From NCBI GenBank assembly GCA_014802265.1, contig JAAVCP010000029.1, positions 1 through 64,000 on the forward strand: a stretch of 64,000 nt of DNA, given 5' to 3'. Shown here one piece after another: positions 39,989 to 50,085 of this stretch (the stretch's first letter is position 1; each line of letters begins with the position of its first letter). Under the pieces are notes generated by a model. It ran no database searches. It had not been told where the DNA came from and saw nothing but the letters and a program-made list of their open reading frames with translations. This DNA is from Bacteroides sp. (GTDB taxonomy: Bacteria > Bacteroidota > Bacteroidia > Bacteroidales > Muribaculaceae). The translations under genes and the position numbers were made by a program.

Positions 39989-40576
39989 ATGAATGAATTT
40001 GAAATTTTGAAGCGTCTTCTTAAGGAGGACCGTTCTATAAGACGTTTCGATGCAACCCGTAAAATAAGTTACGAGGAGTTAGAAAAATTAGTAGAACTTA
40101 CACGCTACTGCTCTTCAGGCAGGAATCTCCAACCCTTGCGTTATCGTATTGTGCATACGGAAGAGGAGAGGGAGAAGGTTTACCCATTGTTGAAATGGGC
40201 GGGTTATCTCACAGATTGGGATGGTCCTGAACCTACGGAAAGACCTGTGGCATATTTGGTGCAATGTCTTGATACCAAATTGGCAAAAAACTGCCTATGT
40301 GATGACGGACTTCAACTTCAGGCAATAACCCTTGGCGCACGATCCTTAGGAATAGGTGGGTGCATCATAAAAGCTTTTAATGCTCCGGCATTAAAAGAGG
40401 AATTAGGATTGGAGGAGCATTATGAACCTCGCTATGTTCTCGCACTCGGCTATCCGGTGGAACTGGTAGAACTTGAGGATATGTCTGGCTCACCAGATGC
40501 AGACTATAAATATTACCGAACCACTGACGGTATACATCACGTGCCGAAGCGTATTCTATCTGAATTAATTCTCTAA
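39989..40576 (+). CDS. Nitroreductase family protein
   Basis: LLKEDRSIRRFDATRKISYEELEKLVELTRYCSSGRNLQPLRYRIV; LGYPVE near the C-terminus. Confidence 0.9.
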   Translation: MNEFEILKRLLKEDRSIRRFDATRKISYEELEKLVELTRYCSSGRNLQPLRYRIVHTEEEREKVYPLLKWAGYLTDWDGPEPTERPVAYLVQCLDTKLAKNCLCDDGLQLQAITLGARSLGIGGCIIKAFNAPALKEELGLEEHYEPRYVLALGYPVELVELEDMSGSPDADYKYYRTTDGIHHVPKRILSELIL

Positions 40577-40586
40577 TCTATTTTGG

Positions 40587-40632
40587 ACAAGAAAATGGGC
40601 ACCCCAAATATTTGAGACGCCCATTTTCTTGT
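40587..40632 (+). terminator. Bidirectional hairpin terminator
   Basis: acaagaaaatgggc / gcccattttcttgt, 14-bp perfect arms, then tttattttt. Confidence 0.82.
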
Positions 40633-40656
40633 TTTATTTTTACTATGGTAATTACA

Positions 40657-41610
40657 TTATTGTTCGTTATCAACAGAATCGGGAAGATTGATATCAGTCG
40701 AATCGGAACTTAATTGATCTACTTTTAAAGTCCTGACCTGACTATTTTCCACTGAACTGGCGTTATCTCTACCATGACGGACAAAGTTTCTGTTTCCTTT
40801 ACGAATTCTCACATGGTCGAGCCAATAATCAGGCTTTGCAGGATACTTCTTCATATTTCCTTTGGTATCAACTTCAATAACAGGCTCTTCTTCATCGCTT
40901 ACTGCATCTGGAGCATAATGGGCAGTCACGTCACCGATTGAATCTGTAAACTCATAAAATCTGTTTCCCATTGTCCCTTCCAAGTCAAGATGACCGTAAA
41001 GAATGATATTCGGAGATGCAGATAGGTCGGTTGTGTCGGCATAACCGGCAAGCCTATAGATAGGTGGATTAGTGTCTTCCTGTGAATCAATACGGAAAAT
41101 AGCATTGCTAACTGTGTCTATAACACAAAGGACAGGTGACCATCCTGCCTGCATGGAAGGCTCAAGAGTTGAAATTTCTTCATTCCGCAGAGAATCAAGC
41201 ATAGTGTTCTCCTCCTTGGAGACATAACTCATTGCATAGATTTTGCCATCGTCAATCCAAAAGTAACTTCCATTAGAGAGAGTCCATCCTCTCCAGCCCT
41301 GGTTTTGCCAAACAGAGTCGGGAGCTTCTTCCACGGCTTTCTTCAAAGTTTTGTCTACAATTTTGGGGTAGTATTTAACCATTTCTGCGGAGTCTTTCAC
41401 GTTTTTGAGTGGGTAAGGTCGTTCCATAGGGTATGAGACCACTGCCGCAAATTTAGTGGGAGAGTCATCAATAATGGCATCGGCTATGGGGCGGACTTCT
41501 TCAGGGAGAGAAGAAGTGTCTTTCCTTTCTTTTTCACGATTACATGAGGCTCCAAAGTATCCTATTGTCATTCCTGCTATCAAGGGTAGGATCATTAATA
41601 TCTTTTTCAT
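40657..41610 (-). CDS. Lipoprotein of unknown function
   Basis: 317 aa, lipobox-like FGASCNREK. Confidence 0.65.
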   Translation of the reverse strand: MKKILMILPLIAGMTIGYFGASCNREKERKDTSSLPEEVRPIADAIIDDSPTKFAAVVSYPMERPYPLKNVKDSAEMVKYYPKIVDKTLKKAVEEAPDSVWQNQGWRGWTLSNGSYFWIDDGKIYAMSYVSKEENTMLDSLRNEEISTLEPSMQAGWSPVLCVIDTVSNAIFRIDSQEDTNPPIYRLAGYADTTDLSASPNIILYGHLDLEGTMGNRFYEFTDSIGDVTAHYAPDAVSDEEEPVIEVDTKGNMKKYPAKPDYWLDHVRIRKGNRNFVRHGRDNASSVENSQVRTLKVDQLSSDSTDINLPDSVDNEQ

Positions 41611-41632
41611 AACTTAATATAAGTTGTTGTTT

Positions 41633-42184
41633 TCAATCGGGAATAAATAATGTTTCAAACTCTTCTGTGCGTCGGCGTTTAAGCTGACTTAGAGTTTTCC
41701 CGCGATATTTACTATGAGCAAGGTATGATGCCTTTATATTGCGGTTGCCTTGCTGAAGATTTTTGTAAACAGATGACTTAGCCACAGTGCCAATACCACA
41801 ATTATATGCCAGGGCACTAAGCAATAGACTGTCTTTGCCGAAGCTACGGTATTTTGCACACAATTTTTCAAGGTCAGAACGCAACAATGCATCGGCTTGA
41901 GCCTCTGTGAGGTTTGCACCGGCTTTATATTTATCACCTTTGGTGACTTTATGTCCATAGCCGATAAGGCTACCCTTGTTTTTGTGTAATCCTTCATATT
42001 TCTTTATTACCGTCACAGCCTTTTCAAACTCTGCACTATAACTTTTTTTTGCAGCAGATGCCGCAGCACCGATCGCCCCGGAGGAGCCAATCAGTATTGT
42101 CATCACACCAACCACCGTACTCCAAAACAACTTTCGGAGTGAAGATATATTGTGTGTGACGCTGTTTTTCTTCATATTCATCAT
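41633..42184 (-). CDS. GH24-like lysozyme related to Bacteroidetes conjugative-transposon lysozymes
   Basis: KKYEGLHKNKGSLIGYGHKVTKGDKYKAGANLTEAQADALLRSDLEKLCAKYRSFGKDSLLLSALAYNCGIG...YRGKTLSQLKRRRTEEFETLF. Confidence 0.8.
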   Translation of the reverse strand: MMNMKKNSVTHNISSLRKLFWSTVVGVMTILIGSSGAIGAAASAAKKSYSAEFEKAVTVIKKYEGLHKNKGSLIGYGHKVTKGDKYKAGANLTEAQADALLRSDLEKLCAKYRSFGKDSLLLSALAYNCGIGTVAKSSVYKNLQQGNRNIKASYLAHSKYRGKTLSQLKRRRTEEFETLFIPD

Positions 42185-42564
42185 AACAATATAAAAATTT
42201 CGGCACCAAAAATATGAGTGATAAGCCTCATATAAATTGCATGAGGAGGAAATGACTATTGCATTAACTGTTACATTTGGTTAACTAAACAGAATAAAGT
42301 ATAGATGTTTGGTGATTACCAATGTATGGTGCCAATTATAACTCTATATAATAAACGTATTATCTACACTAATTAGTGATAAAAAAACATAAAATATTAC
42401 TTTTTAACTCAAATTTATATTTTAATATGATGCCATATAATAGTCTATGTAAGTAGTATGTTTCAAGGATATGATAATTTTTATTGGAAATATTTGGAGA
42501 TATAAAATTGATTATATAATTTTGTAATATCAAAATAATATCATAAACATATAATTTTAATCGT

Positions 42565-43503
42565 ATGGAGAAAGATCATAACAAAGAGTATGAGTATTCA
42601 GGCTTGATCATTAATGGTTTTGCCATGATATTCTTCACGTTTATTCTAATCCCGGTATTGATGATTCTGTCAATTTGGGGATTTGTAAACGAATCACCCG
42701 GGCTGGCATTTACACTTGCCGGGATATTATTTATTATTTTCATAATGGGTTGTGTAGGTTATTTCGTACAAGAACCTAATCAGGCACGCGTGATGATTTT
42801 CTTTGGTAAGTATAGAGGTACCTGCCGCAAGACCGGCTATTTTTGGGTAAATCCTTTCATGAGCCGTAAGAAGCTGTCGCTTAGAATCCGCAACATGGAT
42901 ATTGAGCCAATCAAAGTAAATGATAAGATTGGTAACCCAGTGCTTATCGGCATGGTATTGGTCTGGAAAATAAAAGATACCTATCGTGCAGTATTTGACA
43001 TAGATTCCCAGTCACTTGGAGCCAATGGCACATCAGTGAGCAGTGCAGCCCTTGAGAAATTCGTACGTATTCAGAGTGATGCAGCTCTTAGGGAGGTGAC
43101 AGGGCATTTTGCATACGATGCCACTGATGGCAATAAAGATGAGCTAACCCTGCGTGACGGAGGAAAGGAGATAAACGAACTGCTTGAGCATAAAATTAAT
43201 GAACGTCTTGCCATGGCAGGTATGGAAGTGGTTGAGGCAAGGTTGAATTATCTTGCATACGCTCCGGAGATTGCTGCCGTTATGCTTCGCCGTCAGCAGG
43301 CATCAGCAATTATCTCGGCAAGGGAGAAGATTGTGGAGGGGGCTGTGTCTATGGTTAAGATGGCACTTGACCAACTTAAGAGTGAAGGTGTGGTTGAGCT
43401 TGACGAAGAACGCAAGGCAGCTATGGTAAGCAATTTGCTGGTGGTGCTTTGTGCTGATGAACCGGCACAACCGGTGATTAACAGCGGCTCACTCTATCAG
43501 TAA
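42565..43503 (+). CDS. SPFH domain (stomatin/prohibitin-like) membrane protein
   Basis: QEPNQARVMIFFGKYRGTCRKTGYFWVNPFM...GMEVVEARLNYLAYAPEIAAVMLRRQQASAIISAREKIVEGAV. Confidence 0.9.
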   Translation: MEKDHNKEYEYSGLIINGFAMIFFTFILIPVLMILSIWGFVNESPGLAFTLAGILFIIFIMGCVGYFVQEPNQARVMIFFGKYRGTCRKTGYFWVNPFMSRKKLSLRIRNMDIEPIKVNDKIGNPVLIGMVLVWKIKDTYRAVFDIDSQSLGANGTSVSSAALEKFVRIQSDAALREVTGHFAYDATDGNKDELTLRDGGKEINELLEHKINERLAMAGMEVVEARLNYLAYAPEIAAVMLRRQQASAIISAREKIVEGAVSMVKMALDQLKSEGVVELDEERKAAMVSNLLVVLCADEPAQPVINSGSLYQ

Positions 43504-43688
43504 TGGCAAAGGAATCGAGTAAAGGATTTTTACTCCGGCTTGATCCGGAGACTATGAAGCAGGTGGAAGCATGGGCAGCCCGGGAGTTTCGTAGCACCAA
43601 CGGACAGCTTCAGTGGATTATTCATGACTCCCTGCGCCGATATGGGATAATTAAGGATTCCCTTAAAGATTCATCTAAAGAAGATTGA
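43503..43688 (+). CDS. Small Arc/RHH-like protein translationally coupled to the SPFH gene
   Basis: Overlaps the SPFH stop (TAATG); KGFLLRLDPETMKQVEAWAAREFRSTNGQLQWIIHDSLRRYG. Confidence 0.78.
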   Translation: MAKESSKGFLLRLDPETMKQVEAWAAREFRSTNGQLQWIIHDSLRRYGIIKDSLKDSSKED

Positions 43689-43746
43689 GAATTTATTTTG
43701 GAAAATTGTGGCAAATAGATTAATTTTGCAGAAACAATAACTGACA

Positions 43747-44715
43747 TTGGCAAAAGAGATCTATTATAAGTATAATCCCGAGACGGATAATTTTGAGCGG
43801 ATATATCCGTCATTTCGCACGCGTTTTGCTTATTGGGGCAAAACGTGTGCGATAGCATTTTTGATGGCTCTGGTAATGTTTGTTGTGGTGTTTTATTGCT
43901 TCGATTCCCCTACAGAAGAAAACCTAAAGGCAGAAAATGCACATCTTAAGTCACAATACAGCATATTGAAACGTAGGCTTGACAATTCCCTTAAGGTAAT
44001 GGATCGACTTCAGGACCGTGATGATAATTTCTACAGAGTCATGATGCAGATGGAGCCTATGAGTGCCACCCAACGTCTTGTCGGTCTTGATAATGAGTCT
44101 CGTTATAGAGAGTTGAAAGATATGAGTGATGCGGGGCTTGTAACAGAACTTACACGAAGAATGGATCTTTTTGAACGAAGAATGTTTGCACAATCACAGA
44201 GTTATGACCAACTGCGTCAGACTTTTGGGACTCAAAAAGATAAATTGGCTCATATCCCATCAATAATACCTGTGGATCGTCATTCCTATAGTTTGGCTTC
44301 GGGTTATGGTTATCGTCGGGATCCTGTCAATGGCATTTCAAAATATCATGAAGGCATTGACTTTACTGTTTTTACGGGAAGTCCGGTATACGCCACCGGT
44401 GATGGGAAAGTTGAGGTGGCACACCGTGAAGCCGGCTACGGAAACTGCATTGATATCAATCATGGCTATAACTATCTGAGCCGTTATGCTCATCTCAGTG
44501 AAATCCTCGTGAAGGAGGGAGACGAAGTGAAAAGGGGGCAGATTATCGGAAGAGTCGGCTCCACCGGAAGATCTAAAGGTCCACACCTACATTATGAAGT
44601 AAGATTTAAGGGGGAGACTCAGAATCCTGTCAACTATTGTTTTATGGATCTTTCGCCTGAGCAGTATGCCGATATGATACAGATGGCAGAAAATGCCGGG
44701 CATGTCATGGACTAA
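43747..44715 (+). CDS. M23 family metallopeptidase
   Basis: YHEGIDFTVFTGSPVYATGDGKVEVAH, GRVGSTGRSKGPHLHYEVRF; apparent TTG start. Confidence 0.92.
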   Translation: MAKEIYYKYNPETDNFERIYPSFRTRFAYWGKTCAIAFLMALVMFVVVFYCFDSPTEENLKAENAHLKSQYSILKRRLDNSLKVMDRLQDRDDNFYRVMMQMEPMSATQRLVGLDNESRYRELKDMSDAGLVTELTRRMDLFERRMFAQSQSYDQLRQTFGTQKDKLAHIPSIIPVDRHSYSLASGYGYRRDPVNGISKYHEGIDFTVFTGSPVYATGDGKVEVAHREAGYGNCIDINHGYNYLSRYAHLSEILVKEGDEVKRGQIIGRVGSTGRSKGPHLHYEVRFKGETQNPVNYCFMDLSPEQYADMIQMAENAGHVMD

Positions 44716-44727
44716 TAATCTACAATT

Positions 44728-45069
44728 ATGGCACCATCAGATTTAACAAAGAAATATTACAAGATAAAAGATGCCGCTGAGCTGATAGGAGTCAGCCAGC
44801 CGACACTACGTTATTGGGAAAGTGAATTCCCGGAGATAAAGCCTTATAGAAGTGCCACGAATATCCGTTACTATACACCTGATGATATTGAGACATTGCG
44901 CATCATCTATTATCTCCTTAAAATCCGGGGACTTAAGATGGATGCTGCCAAAGAGCAGATGCGTCTGAACAGAAGTAATATCACAAAACGTATGGAGATA
45001 GTTGATAAGTTACGAGATGTGCGAGATGAACTTGAACTGATGCTCCAGGCATTGGAAAAACGTAAATAA
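44728..45069 (+). CDS. MerR family transcriptional regulator
   Basis: YYKIKDAAELIGVSQPTLRYWESEFPEIKPYRSATNIRYYTPDDIETLRIIYYLL. Confidence 0.92.
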   Translation: MAPSDLTKKYYKIKDAAELIGVSQPTLRYWESEFPEIKPYRSATNIRYYTPDDIETLRIIYYLLKIRGLKMDAAKEQMRLNRSNITKRMEIVDKLRDVRDELELMLQALEKRK

Positions 45070-45073
45070 CCCC

Positions 45074-45514
45074 TTATAATTGGGAATTATAATAGCATGG
45101 ATCTCCGGTCACGTTCTTTCCGATAAACGATGGAAGACTATATCTGTAGCCTGGCTCCGGTATTTCAACCTCAGCCACCACAAGTCCTTTATGACTGCCG
45201 TGATACTCATCTATCTCCCATATCAGATTATCAAATTTAACTTTATATCTGGTTTTCTCAAGTATGCCGGGTTCACAAATACTAAGCATTTCCAAGGCAT
45301 CTTTTAGAGGTATTTCGTATTCATATTCATGCCGTACGTCTCCGGTATTTTTACCTTTTACGGTCAGAAATCCTCTGTCGTTGACAGTGCGTATGCGCAC
45401 TGTATGCTCAGGCTGTCGGTTGAGATAGCCTTGGCGGATCTCAAGTTGCTCGTATGCGGTATGCTTATAACTATCATCAATTACAAGATATTTATGTTCG
45501 ATTTCAATAGCCAT
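45074..45514 (-). CDS. CYTH domain protein
   Basis: MAIEIEHKYLV...IRQGYLNRQPEHTVRIRTVNDRGFLTVKGK...WEIDEYHGSHKGLVVAEVE. Confidence 0.92.
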   Translation of the reverse strand: MAIEIEHKYLVIDDSYKHTAYEQLEIRQGYLNRQPEHTVRIRTVNDRGFLTVKGKNTGDVRHEYEYEIPLKDALEMLSICEPGILEKTRYKVKFDNLIWEIDEYHGSHKGLVVAEVEIPEPGYRYSLPSFIGKNVTGDPCYYNSQL

Positions 45515-45529
45515 ATTAATATATGCAGA

Positions 45530-45940
45530 TTAGGATAATATTGTTGCTACGATTGTGCGGGGACCTCCATAATCACGAAATTCACATAGGTAAATTCCTT
45601 GCCATCTGCCAAGATTCAGACGGTGATTAGTAATAGGTATAGATATAGAAGGTCCTATGATTGATGCTTTTGCGTGTGCAGGCATATCATCATCACCTTC
45701 CATTGTATGGAGATAATACGGTTCCTTCTCTTTCACGAGTCGATTGAAGATACTTTTCATGTCAACACGCACATCCGGGTCGGCATTCTCATTTATGGAC
45801 AGTGCTGCCGATGTATGCTTTATGAAAAGATTAAGCAATCCTGTTTCAGGTAAAGATGGGAGGGCGGATGTTATTTCTCCTGTTATTATATGAAACCCAT
45901 TGCTTCGGGATCGTAAAGTTATTTCTATTTGTTGTGTCAT
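45530..45940 (-). CDS. YjbQ family protein (secondary thiamine-phosphate synthase-like)
   Basis: GLLNLFIKHTSAALSINENADPDVRVD, LGRWQGIYLCEFRDYGGPRTIVATIL. Confidence 0.93.
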   Translation of the reverse strand: MTQQIEITLRSRSNGFHIITGEITSALPSLPETGLLNLFIKHTSAALSINENADPDVRVDMKSIFNRLVKEKEPYYLHTMEGDDDMPAHAKASIIGPSISIPITNHRLNLGRWQGIYLCEFRDYGGPRTIVATILS

Positions 45941-45944
45941 GATG

Positions 45945-45952
45945 CAAAATTA
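45945..45952 (-). promoter_or_regulatory. -7 element TAATTTTG 4 nt upstream of the YjbQ start codon
   Basis: Minus strand TAATTTTG-CATC-ATG. Confidence 0.55.
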
Positions 45953-46087
45953 AAAAAATTTGTTCAAAAAATTAAAAAATAATAGGCTTAAATTAGGTTT
46001 ATATAATTTTAATGCACAATTTTCAAGAAAATAACGTTAAGAATAAAGACTGTTGATTGCTCCCAATGTAATAAGACTTAAATAAAA

Positions 46088-48667
46088 ATGAGGCTAAGAT
46101 TATTAAAATCCATAATACATGCAGTAATGCTTCTCCCGGCTGCAGGAGTTTTTTTTTCTGTTTTCTGTAGCTTAGAGGCAGACAGTGCTGTGAGAAAAAG
46201 TATTGCCGGAGTAGTAACAGACTCAGTGACCGGGGAACATTTGCCTTTTGCCAATATCCTTTCGGGTAAGAATCCTAATGAAAATAGGGTTGCCGATGAG
46301 AATGGAGCTTTTTTAATAATAACACAGGAAGACGGAAGAGACTGGAGTGTGAGTTATACCGGCTATAATTCCAAACCTCTGATATTTGATGGCTCTGACA
46401 CTACTGTTATTGTGCGTCTCTCACCGATTACACAAGATCTTAACGAGGTGGTCGTAAAGCCAAAGAAAGATAAATATTCTAAGAAAAATAATCCGGCGGT
46501 TGATTTCATCAGGAAACTAAAGTCAGACTCCAGAAAGAATGATCCTGCAAAATCACCATTCTATAGCTACGATAAATATGAGAAAACAGTGGTGGCTATC
46601 AATGAGTTTAACAATGATTTTTCGTCCGGCTTTCTGTCGAAGCAAGGCAAGTTTCTTGAAAATTATGTAGATACTTCATCATGGACCGGTAAAAGAATAC
46701 TTGATCTTATAATGAAGGAGAAATCTTCAACGAGGATTCTAAGTCATAACCCCAATGCAGATAAAGAAGTGACGCGAAGTTACCAAAGCAGAGGAGTAGA
46801 TGAAGTGTTGTCGCAAGAGAACATGCAGATACTCCTTGAAGATGCAATTCGTGAAATAGATGTCTTTGGGAATGATGTGGTGATACTTCAAAACAGGCTT
46901 GTCAGTCCGTTGGCAGCAATCGGACCGGATTTTTATAAATATTATCTTACTGATACAGTTTATGTGGGCAACGATAAGTGTGTAGAACTGAGTTTTGCTC
47001 CACATAATCCCGAATCAATGGGATTTAACGGGAAAATATATGTTCCTGTCAATGACACTACAATGTCTGTTAAAAAATTGACAATGCGGACTCCACATGA
47101 TATTAACCTAAACTACCTTGAGAATCTATATGTAAACCAGTCGTTTGAGATTGACAGCCTTGGAAATCGTCATAAGACTTACGACGATGTTTGCATAGAG
47201 ATGCAGATTGTAAAGGGTTCTCCAAAACTCTATGCCCGTAAAACCACTGTATATGATAACTTTAGTTATGAAAAGAGAGAGGATTTGGCGGCTTATTATT
47301 CCAAGCAAGGGAAAGACTTTAAATTAGCGGAAGCAGACAATCGGAGTAATGAATACTGGGAAGGTGTGCGCAAATTTCCGTTAACCTATGCGGAAAATAA
47401 AATGGAGGATATGACAAGGGAAATGCGGAAAGTGCCTATTTTTTATTGGGGTGAAAAGTTTATTGGGTTGATGGAAAGCGGATATGTAAAGACAGGTAAA
47501 CCGAGTAAAGTAGATTTAGGACCGCTGAACACTCTTATAAGTTTTGGAAGTGTGGAGGGTGTGCGTTTACGTCTTGGAGCAATGACTATGGCACCTCTCA
47601 ATGATCATTTGTTTGCCAAAGGTTTTGTTGCATACGGCACGAAAGACCATAAGTGGAAATACTCAGCTCACTTGGAATACTCCTTCCCACCCAAGAAAAA
47701 TCATTCATACGAATGGCCACGCCATGGTGTGTTTGCCTCATACTCAAATGATCTTGACATGCTTGGACAGCATTATCTTTTTACAAGCCAAGACAACGTA
47801 TTCCTTTCGTTTAAGAGAAAGGAGAGTATATTAGTGACTTATCAGAAACTTGCACAATTAGGATATGTACTTGAGTTACCAAATAATTTTTCAGTTGAGG
47901 CAGGTTTCCGTTATGATAGGCAGGAATCGACTAAATGGGTGCCATTTCGGTTTGTTGATGGCAAGACAGATTCATATTTTTCTCAGTCTTATTTTAATGT
48001 TAAACTCCGTTGGGCACCAGGAGAGAAATTTATTCAAGGTCGCACACAACGACTTCCAGTCAATATGGACGCTTGGATTTTTCAATTTACTCAAGAATAT
48101 GGACCCAAGGGTATGTTAGGCTCGGCTTTCACCCTCAACCGTAGTGAATTGTCAGTACAGAAACGTCTATGGCTTTCAGCTTTCGGTTACATGGATATAA
48201 TTTTGAAAGGAGGTATTGTGTGGAGCAGTGTATATTATCCCATGCTTATGTGGCAAAATGCCAATCTTTCTTACACTATTCAACCTGAAAGCTATTCTTT
48301 AATGAATCCAATGGAATTTGCCAATGATAAATATGCTGCACTTGATTTTACATATTTTGGTAATGGAATATTGTTTAATAGAACTCCTTTGCTAAAGAAA
48401 TTGAAAATTCGGGAGGTATTTACATTTAAAGGATTAATGGGTGGATTATCCAATAAGAATAATCCTGCAAAAAATCCGAATATATACGAATTTCCGGCTG
48501 ATTCGCATTCCACTCCGATGACATCCACTCCTTATTTGGAGGCAGGAGTGGGTCTTGACAACATACTGACTTTTTTACGAGTGGATTATGTGTGGCGTCT
48601 CACATATCGGGATATTCCAGGCATAGATAAAGATGGTGTAAGAATTTCTCTTCATTTTTCGTTTTGA
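46088..48667 (+). CDS. DUF5686/CarboxypepD_reg-like domain outer membrane protein
   Basis: AGVVTDSVTGEHLPFANILSGKNPNENRVADENGAF...; C-terminal barrel strands, 859 aa. Confidence 0.88.
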   Translation: MRLRLLKSIIHAVMLLPAAGVFFSVFCSLEADSAVRKSIAGVVTDSVTGEHLPFANILSGKNPNENRVADENGAFLIITQEDGRDWSVSYTGYNSKPLIFDGSDTTVIVRLSPITQDLNEVVVKPKKDKYSKKNNPAVDFIRKLKSDSRKNDPAKSPFYSYDKYEKTVVAINEFNNDFSSGFLSKQGKFLENYVDTSSWTGKRILDLIMKEKSSTRILSHNPNADKEVTRSYQSRGVDEVLSQENMQILLEDAIREIDVFGNDVVILQNRLVSPLAAIGPDFYKYYLTDTVYVGNDKCVELSFAPHNPESMGFNGKIYVPVNDTTMSVKKLTMRTPHDINLNYLENLYVNQSFEIDSLGNRHKTYDDVCIEMQIVKGSPKLYARKTTVYDNFSYEKREDLAAYYSKQGKDFKLAEADNRSNEYWEGVRKFPLTYAENKMEDMTREMRKVPIFYWGEKFIGLMESGYVKTGKPSKVDLGPLNTLISFGSVEGVRLRLGAMTMAPLNDHLFAKGFVAYGTKDHKWKYSAHLEYSFPPKKNHSYEWPRHGVFASYSNDLDMLGQHYLFTSQDNVFLSFKRKESILVTYQKLAQLGYVLELPNNFSVEAGFRYDRQESTKWVPFRFVDGKTDSYFSQSYFNVKLRWAPGEKFIQGRTQRLPVNMDAWIFQFTQEYGPKGMLGSAFTLNRSELSVQKRLWLSAFGYMDIILKGGIVWSSVYYPMLMWQNANLSYTIQPESYSLMNPMEFANDKYAALDFTYFGNGILFNRTPLLKKLKIREVFTFKGLMGGLSNKNNPAKNPNIYEFPADSHSTPMTSTPYLEAGVGLDNILTFLRVDYVWRLTYRDIPGIDKDGVRISLHFSF

Positions 48668-48725
48668 ATTACAGAAGAGAGATTATTAATTTATTTTCAC
48701 CTTCAATAATACATTGTTAGAGGTT

Positions 48726-49868
48726 ATGAATAAAAAGATAGTTGTGGCTTCTGATTCATTTAAAGGTTCTCTTTCGAGTTTACAGGTTGGTGAAGCAGCA
48801 GCAAAAAGTATTAGTAGTGTTCTGCCAGAATACCATGTGGAGGTAGTTCCGGTTGCAGACGGAGGTGAAGGTACTGTCGAGGCAATTGTATCTGCCTTAA
48901 AGGGAAAATATGTCAGAGTGACAGTTACCGGTCCACTTGGCAATCCGGTAGAGTCTGTGTATGGTATGTGCGGTAGTATAGCTGTAATTGAAATGTCAGC
49001 CGCAAGTGGTTTAACACTTGTTCCACCAGATAAACGAAATCCTTGGGTTATGACTTCATACGGTACCGGAGAACTTATACGAGATGCTGTTATAAATGGA
49101 TGTCGTAAATTTATTATAGGCATAGGTGGTAGTGCCACAAACGATGGCGGTATTGGAATGCTGCAGGCATTAGGATTCAGATTTTTTGATGCGAAAGGAA
49201 ATACGATAGGGCGTGGTGGCAGTGAGGCTGGTCGTGTTGCTGCTATAGATACATCGTGTGTATTACCGGAATTGGAAAAATGTAGTTTTAGAGTGGCATG
49301 TGATGTCACTAATCCATTGACAGGCAATAATGGGGCAAGTTATATATTTGGTCCGCAAAAGGGTGCTGACCCTGAAATGATAGAAAAACTTGATAAAGGT
49401 TTAGAATCTTTTTCTCGCGTAGTTGCAGATACGTGTGGAGAAGATTTCTCCATTTATCCCGGTGCCGGAGGTGCCGGAGGACTTGGTTTTGCATTTCTTG
49501 CGTTTCTTGGCGCAAAACTTGAATCCGGAATAGAAATGGTGTTAGATACCGTTAGTTTTGATAGTAAACTTGAGAGAGCGACTCTTGTCATCACCGGAGA
49601 GGGGCGACTGGACTATCAGACATGTATGGGGAAAACGCCTTATGGGGTGCTTCAACATGCCAAGAGACAAGGAATACCTGTAATTGCCATTGGTGGCGCA
49701 GTTGTTCCGGAGGCGATGGAATCACTCATGGAGGCTGGTTTTAGTTCAGTGTTCCCCATAGTTTCCGGACCCATTTCTATTAATGAAGCACTCAAGCCTG
49801 AAATTGCAACCTTTAACGTGGAACGAACAGTTGCTCAAATTTTACGTACACTTTTCATTCGGATATAG
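48726..49868 (+). CDS. Glycerate kinase
   Basis: KIVVASDSFKGSLSSLQVGEAAAKSI, VPVADGGEGTVEA, GIGGSATNDGGIGMLQALG, GEGRLDYQTCMGKTPYGV. Confidence 0.95.
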   Translation: MNKKIVVASDSFKGSLSSLQVGEAAAKSISSVLPEYHVEVVPVADGGEGTVEAIVSALKGKYVRVTVTGPLGNPVESVYGMCGSIAVIEMSAASGLTLVPPDKRNPWVMTSYGTGELIRDAVINGCRKFIIGIGGSATNDGGIGMLQALGFRFFDAKGNTIGRGGSEAGRVAAIDTSCVLPELEKCSFRVACDVTNPLTGNNGASYIFGPQKGADPEMIEKLDKGLESFSRVVADTCGEDFSIYPGAGGAGGLGFAFLAFLGAKLESGIEMVLDTVSFDSKLERATLVITGEGRLDYQTCMGKTPYGVLQHAKRQGIPVIAIGGAVVPEAMESLMEAGFSSVFPIVSGPISINEALKPEIATFNVERTVAQILRTLFIRI

Positions 49869-49879
49869 TTATAAAAGAA

Positions 49880-49904
49880 GAGACCATCTTTCACAGACGG
49901 TCTC
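49880..49904 (+). terminator. Hairpin after the glycerate kinase gene
   Basis: gagaccatc / gacggtctc. Confidence 0.6.
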
Positions 49905-50085
49905 ATATGATTTCAGTTAAGCAATATAATCAATTATTTGGAGCAACAAAAGCCCGAAGTTTGAGATAATATCTCATTATTTTTTAGGAAGCATCCTTAG
50001 TGGGATGCCAGTTGCAGAGTCATCCTTGAGGACAATTTCTAATAGGTTGGTCTATGAACCAGCCACTAAAGGAGAGGGGAGTGTT

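Noticed and set aside
48686-49327. Minus-strand 213-aa ORF
   Set aside because: Antisense to glycerate kinase; proline/serine-rich shadow ORF.
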